Assembly: GCA_017408205.1 (NCBI GenBank)
Contig: JAFQVC010000146.1
Span: forward strand, 1 to 7,063
DNA from: Clostridia bacterium
GTDB lineage: Bacteria; Bacillota; Clostridia; Monoglobales; Firm-18
Direction of reading: 5' to 3'
Length of the DNA stretch: 7,063 nt
Shown one piece after another: positions 5,654 to 7,063 of this stretch (the first letter of the stretch is position 1; each line of letters opens with the position of its first letter). The notes under the pieces were generated by a model. That model did not search any database. It saw only the letters and a program-made list of their open reading frames with translations, and was not told the DNA's origin. Position numbers and translations under genes: made by a program.

Positions 5654-6667
5654 ATGAACAAAGCAACTGCTTTTTCAGAAAAAGAACTAATATTCGTAGT
5701 AGTAAATTCAATAATTACCAAACTATATCTGCTATATCCTAAAACTGTTATTAGTTACGGAAAATCAGCATCTATACTTCTGACACTTTCAGTAATTGCA
5801 GTAGGTTATATATTTGTATTTACTGTTGCTTCTCTGTTTAATAAGCGAGGCTTAAAACTAAATAAAATAACAAGTATCATTATTGCGCTTACTTTAATAT
5901 GTATAAGCGGTTTGTTCTTACGTTCTGTGTCGGAAAGCATTAACATAACTCTTTTACCAAATATAAGCGTACACCTGATTTCCCTGTTTTTTATAACAGG
6001 GGTTTGTATTGCAGTTTACTCAGGACTAAAAGCAATAGTCAGAAGCCATGCAGTAATAGTACCAATCACACTTACCGTAACACTCATAATGCTTTTATCA
6101 AATATAAAACATATAAATATAAACAATATATATCCTGTATTCGGTGACGGCATATCCTCCTTTACGCCTATTTTTATGCTGTCAAGTTATTTCAGCGACT
6201 TTTTTCTTGTAACACTTATATCTAAATATATGAGCAAAAACACAAATGCAAAAAAAGTGATAATTAAAGGATTTGCGGTGTCTTCAGTGATACTGTTGTT
6301 AATGATTTCGTTTATTCTTTTAACTATAAACGAAAGTACAATAATACCTGTTTACAAACTTGCGCAAAATATTGGCGTCGGTTCATATACGCCACGCCTT
6401 GAAGTAATTTACTCTTTTGTTTGGTTTTTAAGTTTTTACCTTAATTTTTCATTTATTATTTGTATGTGCAACAACCTTTTGTGTGGTGGCAAAACCAACA
6501 AAAAACTAATTATTCCTCTTGCACTTGTGTCCTTTGCAATAAGTATATTACCAAAAAATACAAATCAGTTGGAGATGTCTTTAAATGCTTTAATGTATGT
6601 TAGAATTGCAGTATTTTATATTTTGCCTGTAGTTATTATGCTTTTTAAAAGGAGGCAAAAAATATGA
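5654..6667 (+). CDS. gerAB: Spore germination receptor B subunit (GerAB/endospore transporter family)
   Basis: This is an integral membrane protein of the amino acid-polyamine-organocation superfamily fold and the likely germinant-binding subunit of the receptor, by analogy with Bacillus GerAB. I choose ATG 5654, giving 337 residues, because GGGTGAT ends 4 nt upstream. An in-frame GTG at 5645 would lie inside that ribosome site. The sequence begins AFSEKELIFVVVNS, matching the family N-terminus. The NIYPVFGDGISSF segment (158-170) corresponds to the conserved P-x-x-G-x-G region, and PRLEVIYSFVWFLSFYLNFSF (247-267) to the conserved RxE...W helix. About nine or ten hydrophobic helices are visible, ending in FKRRQKI. 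It is shorter than typical GerAB proteins (about 360-370), apparently because the loop after the second helix (residues 61-72) is compressed. Its end overlaps the C subunit start by 4 bp (ATGA). Confidence 0.92.
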   Translation: MNKATAFSEKELIFVVVNSIITKLYLLYPKTVISYGKSASILLTLSVIAVGYIFVFTVASLFNKRGLKLNKITSIIIALTLICISGLFLRSVSESINITLLPNISVHLISLFFITGVCIAVYSGLKAIVRSHAVIVPITLTVTLIMLLSNIKHININNIYPVFGDGISSFTPIFMLSSYFSDFFLVTLISKYMSKNTNAKKVIIKGFAVSSVILLLMISFILLTINESTIIPVYKLAQNIGVGSYTPRLEVIYSFVWFLSFYLNFSFIICMCNNLLCGGKTNKKLIIPLALVSFAISILPKNTNQLEMSLNALMYVRIAVFYILPVVIMLFKRRQKI

Positions 6668-7063
6668 AAAAAATATTGATTATCGCTTTACTTGTTATTA
6701 ACTTGACAGGTTGTTACGGTAACTCTGACATTAATAAACTGGCATATCTTATGGCGATCGGAATTGACAACGGTGAATATACTTTTCAGTTTGCAAACCC
6801 AATAAATTTTGTAGGCAAGGAAAACGGTTTCGGCAGCGAAGCAGAAAACTCATCATTAAAGACAGTCACAGTTAGCGGAGATTCGTTGTTTGAGGCATTT
6901 TCGGTAGCGCAAAGCAGAATTACAAAGACTATTGACACCTCGTACCTTAAACTTCTTTTATTTAATAAATTATATAAAAACGGAAATATCGGCTCAGATT
7001 TAAGAGCAATAGAACAGTCACCAAATTTTCACAAAGACGTATATGTTGCAATCTGTGAAAACT
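6664..7063 (+). CDS. gerAC: Spore germination receptor C subunit lipoprotein, N-terminal part (GerAC family)
   Basis: This is the lipoprotein subunit of the germinant receptor, anchored on the outer face of the spore inner membrane. Only the first 133 codons are present and the frame leaves the right edge open; family members are about 370-400 residues. The start is ATG 6664, overlapping the B-subunit stop (ATGA), with a strong AAAGGAGG site at 6648-6655, 8 nt upstream. The signal peptide MKKILIIALLVIN ends in the lipobox LTGC, so Cys17 is the acylation site. The mature protein begins CYGNSDINKLAYLMAIGID, the family pattern usually written as CWDxxELNDLAxVxAxGID. Residues about 92-131 (SYLKLLLFNKLYKNGNIGSDLRAIEQSPNFHKDVYVAI) match the conserved first-domain block of GerAC proteins. 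It is translationally coupled to gerAB. Confidence 0.93.
   Translation, partial: MKKILIIALLVINLTGCYGNSDINKLAYLMAIGIDNGEYTFQFANPINFVGKENGFGSEAENSSLKTVTVSGDSLFEAFSVAQSRITKTIDTSYLKLLLFNKLYKNGNIGSDLRAIEQSPNFHKDVYVAICEN

Noticed and set aside
4535..5721. Minus-strand open frames opposite the ger genes
   Set aside because: They lie opposite unmistakable GerA-type coding sequence, and I see no sign of independent function.
1..7063. CRISPR array, insertion sequence, prophage or defence system
   Set aside because: There are no regularly spaced repeats, no transposase or integrase, no terminal inverted repeats, and all gene-length frames are assigned to known chromosomal families. The tRNA-Leu 3' end shows no adjacent integrase or att-like duplicate in the window.

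Overview
The window looks like chromosomal DNA from a low-GC, spore-forming Firmicute, most likely a member of Clostridia. Three things suggest this: an AT-rich composition with A/T-rich codon use, strong Shine-Dalgarno sites with GTG starts, and a spore germinant-receptor operon of the gerA type. The species cannot be named from the sequence. Every gene is recognisable at family level. I see no mobile element, CRISPR array or clearly new multi-gene system.

Layout. (1) Positions 1-1481, minus strand: the first 493 codons of an ATP-dependent Lon protease, with the proteolytic domain beyond the left edge. It has its own sigma-A-type promoter. (2) Positions 1595-2275, minus strand: a secreted SH3b-NlpC/P60 cell-wall hydrolase. 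It has a near-consensus promoter and a strong intrinsic terminator packed directly against the lon promoter. (3) Positions 2479-2565, plus strand: tRNA-Leu(CAA) with encoded CCA, its own promoter and a 14-bp-stem terminator. (4) Positions 2616-3986, minus strand: a MATE-family efflux transporter. (5) From 4104 to the right edge, plus strand: a tightly coupled germinant receptor operon (gerA-type A, B and C subunits; C truncated by the window).

How it fits together. The three ger genes would make one inner-membrane receptor complex of the spore: the A subunit, the B subunit (APC-superfamily-like) and the C lipoprotein. Together they sense a nutrient and start germination. The B and C reading frames overlap by 4 bp and A and B are 11 bp apart, which supports translational coupling. 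The other units are independently transcribed housekeeping or accessory genes. Nothing in the sequence ties Lon, the hydrolase or the MATE transporter to germination, although a cell-wall hydrolase beside a germination operon is suggestive.

The points most worth a second look are small-scale. They are a start-stop ATGTGA overlapping the gerAA GTG start, a forespore-type (sigma-G-like) promoter that shares its -10 with the divergent MATE promoter, a compact GerAB, and a MATE gene with no convincing terminator that runs into the antisense strand of tRNA-Leu.
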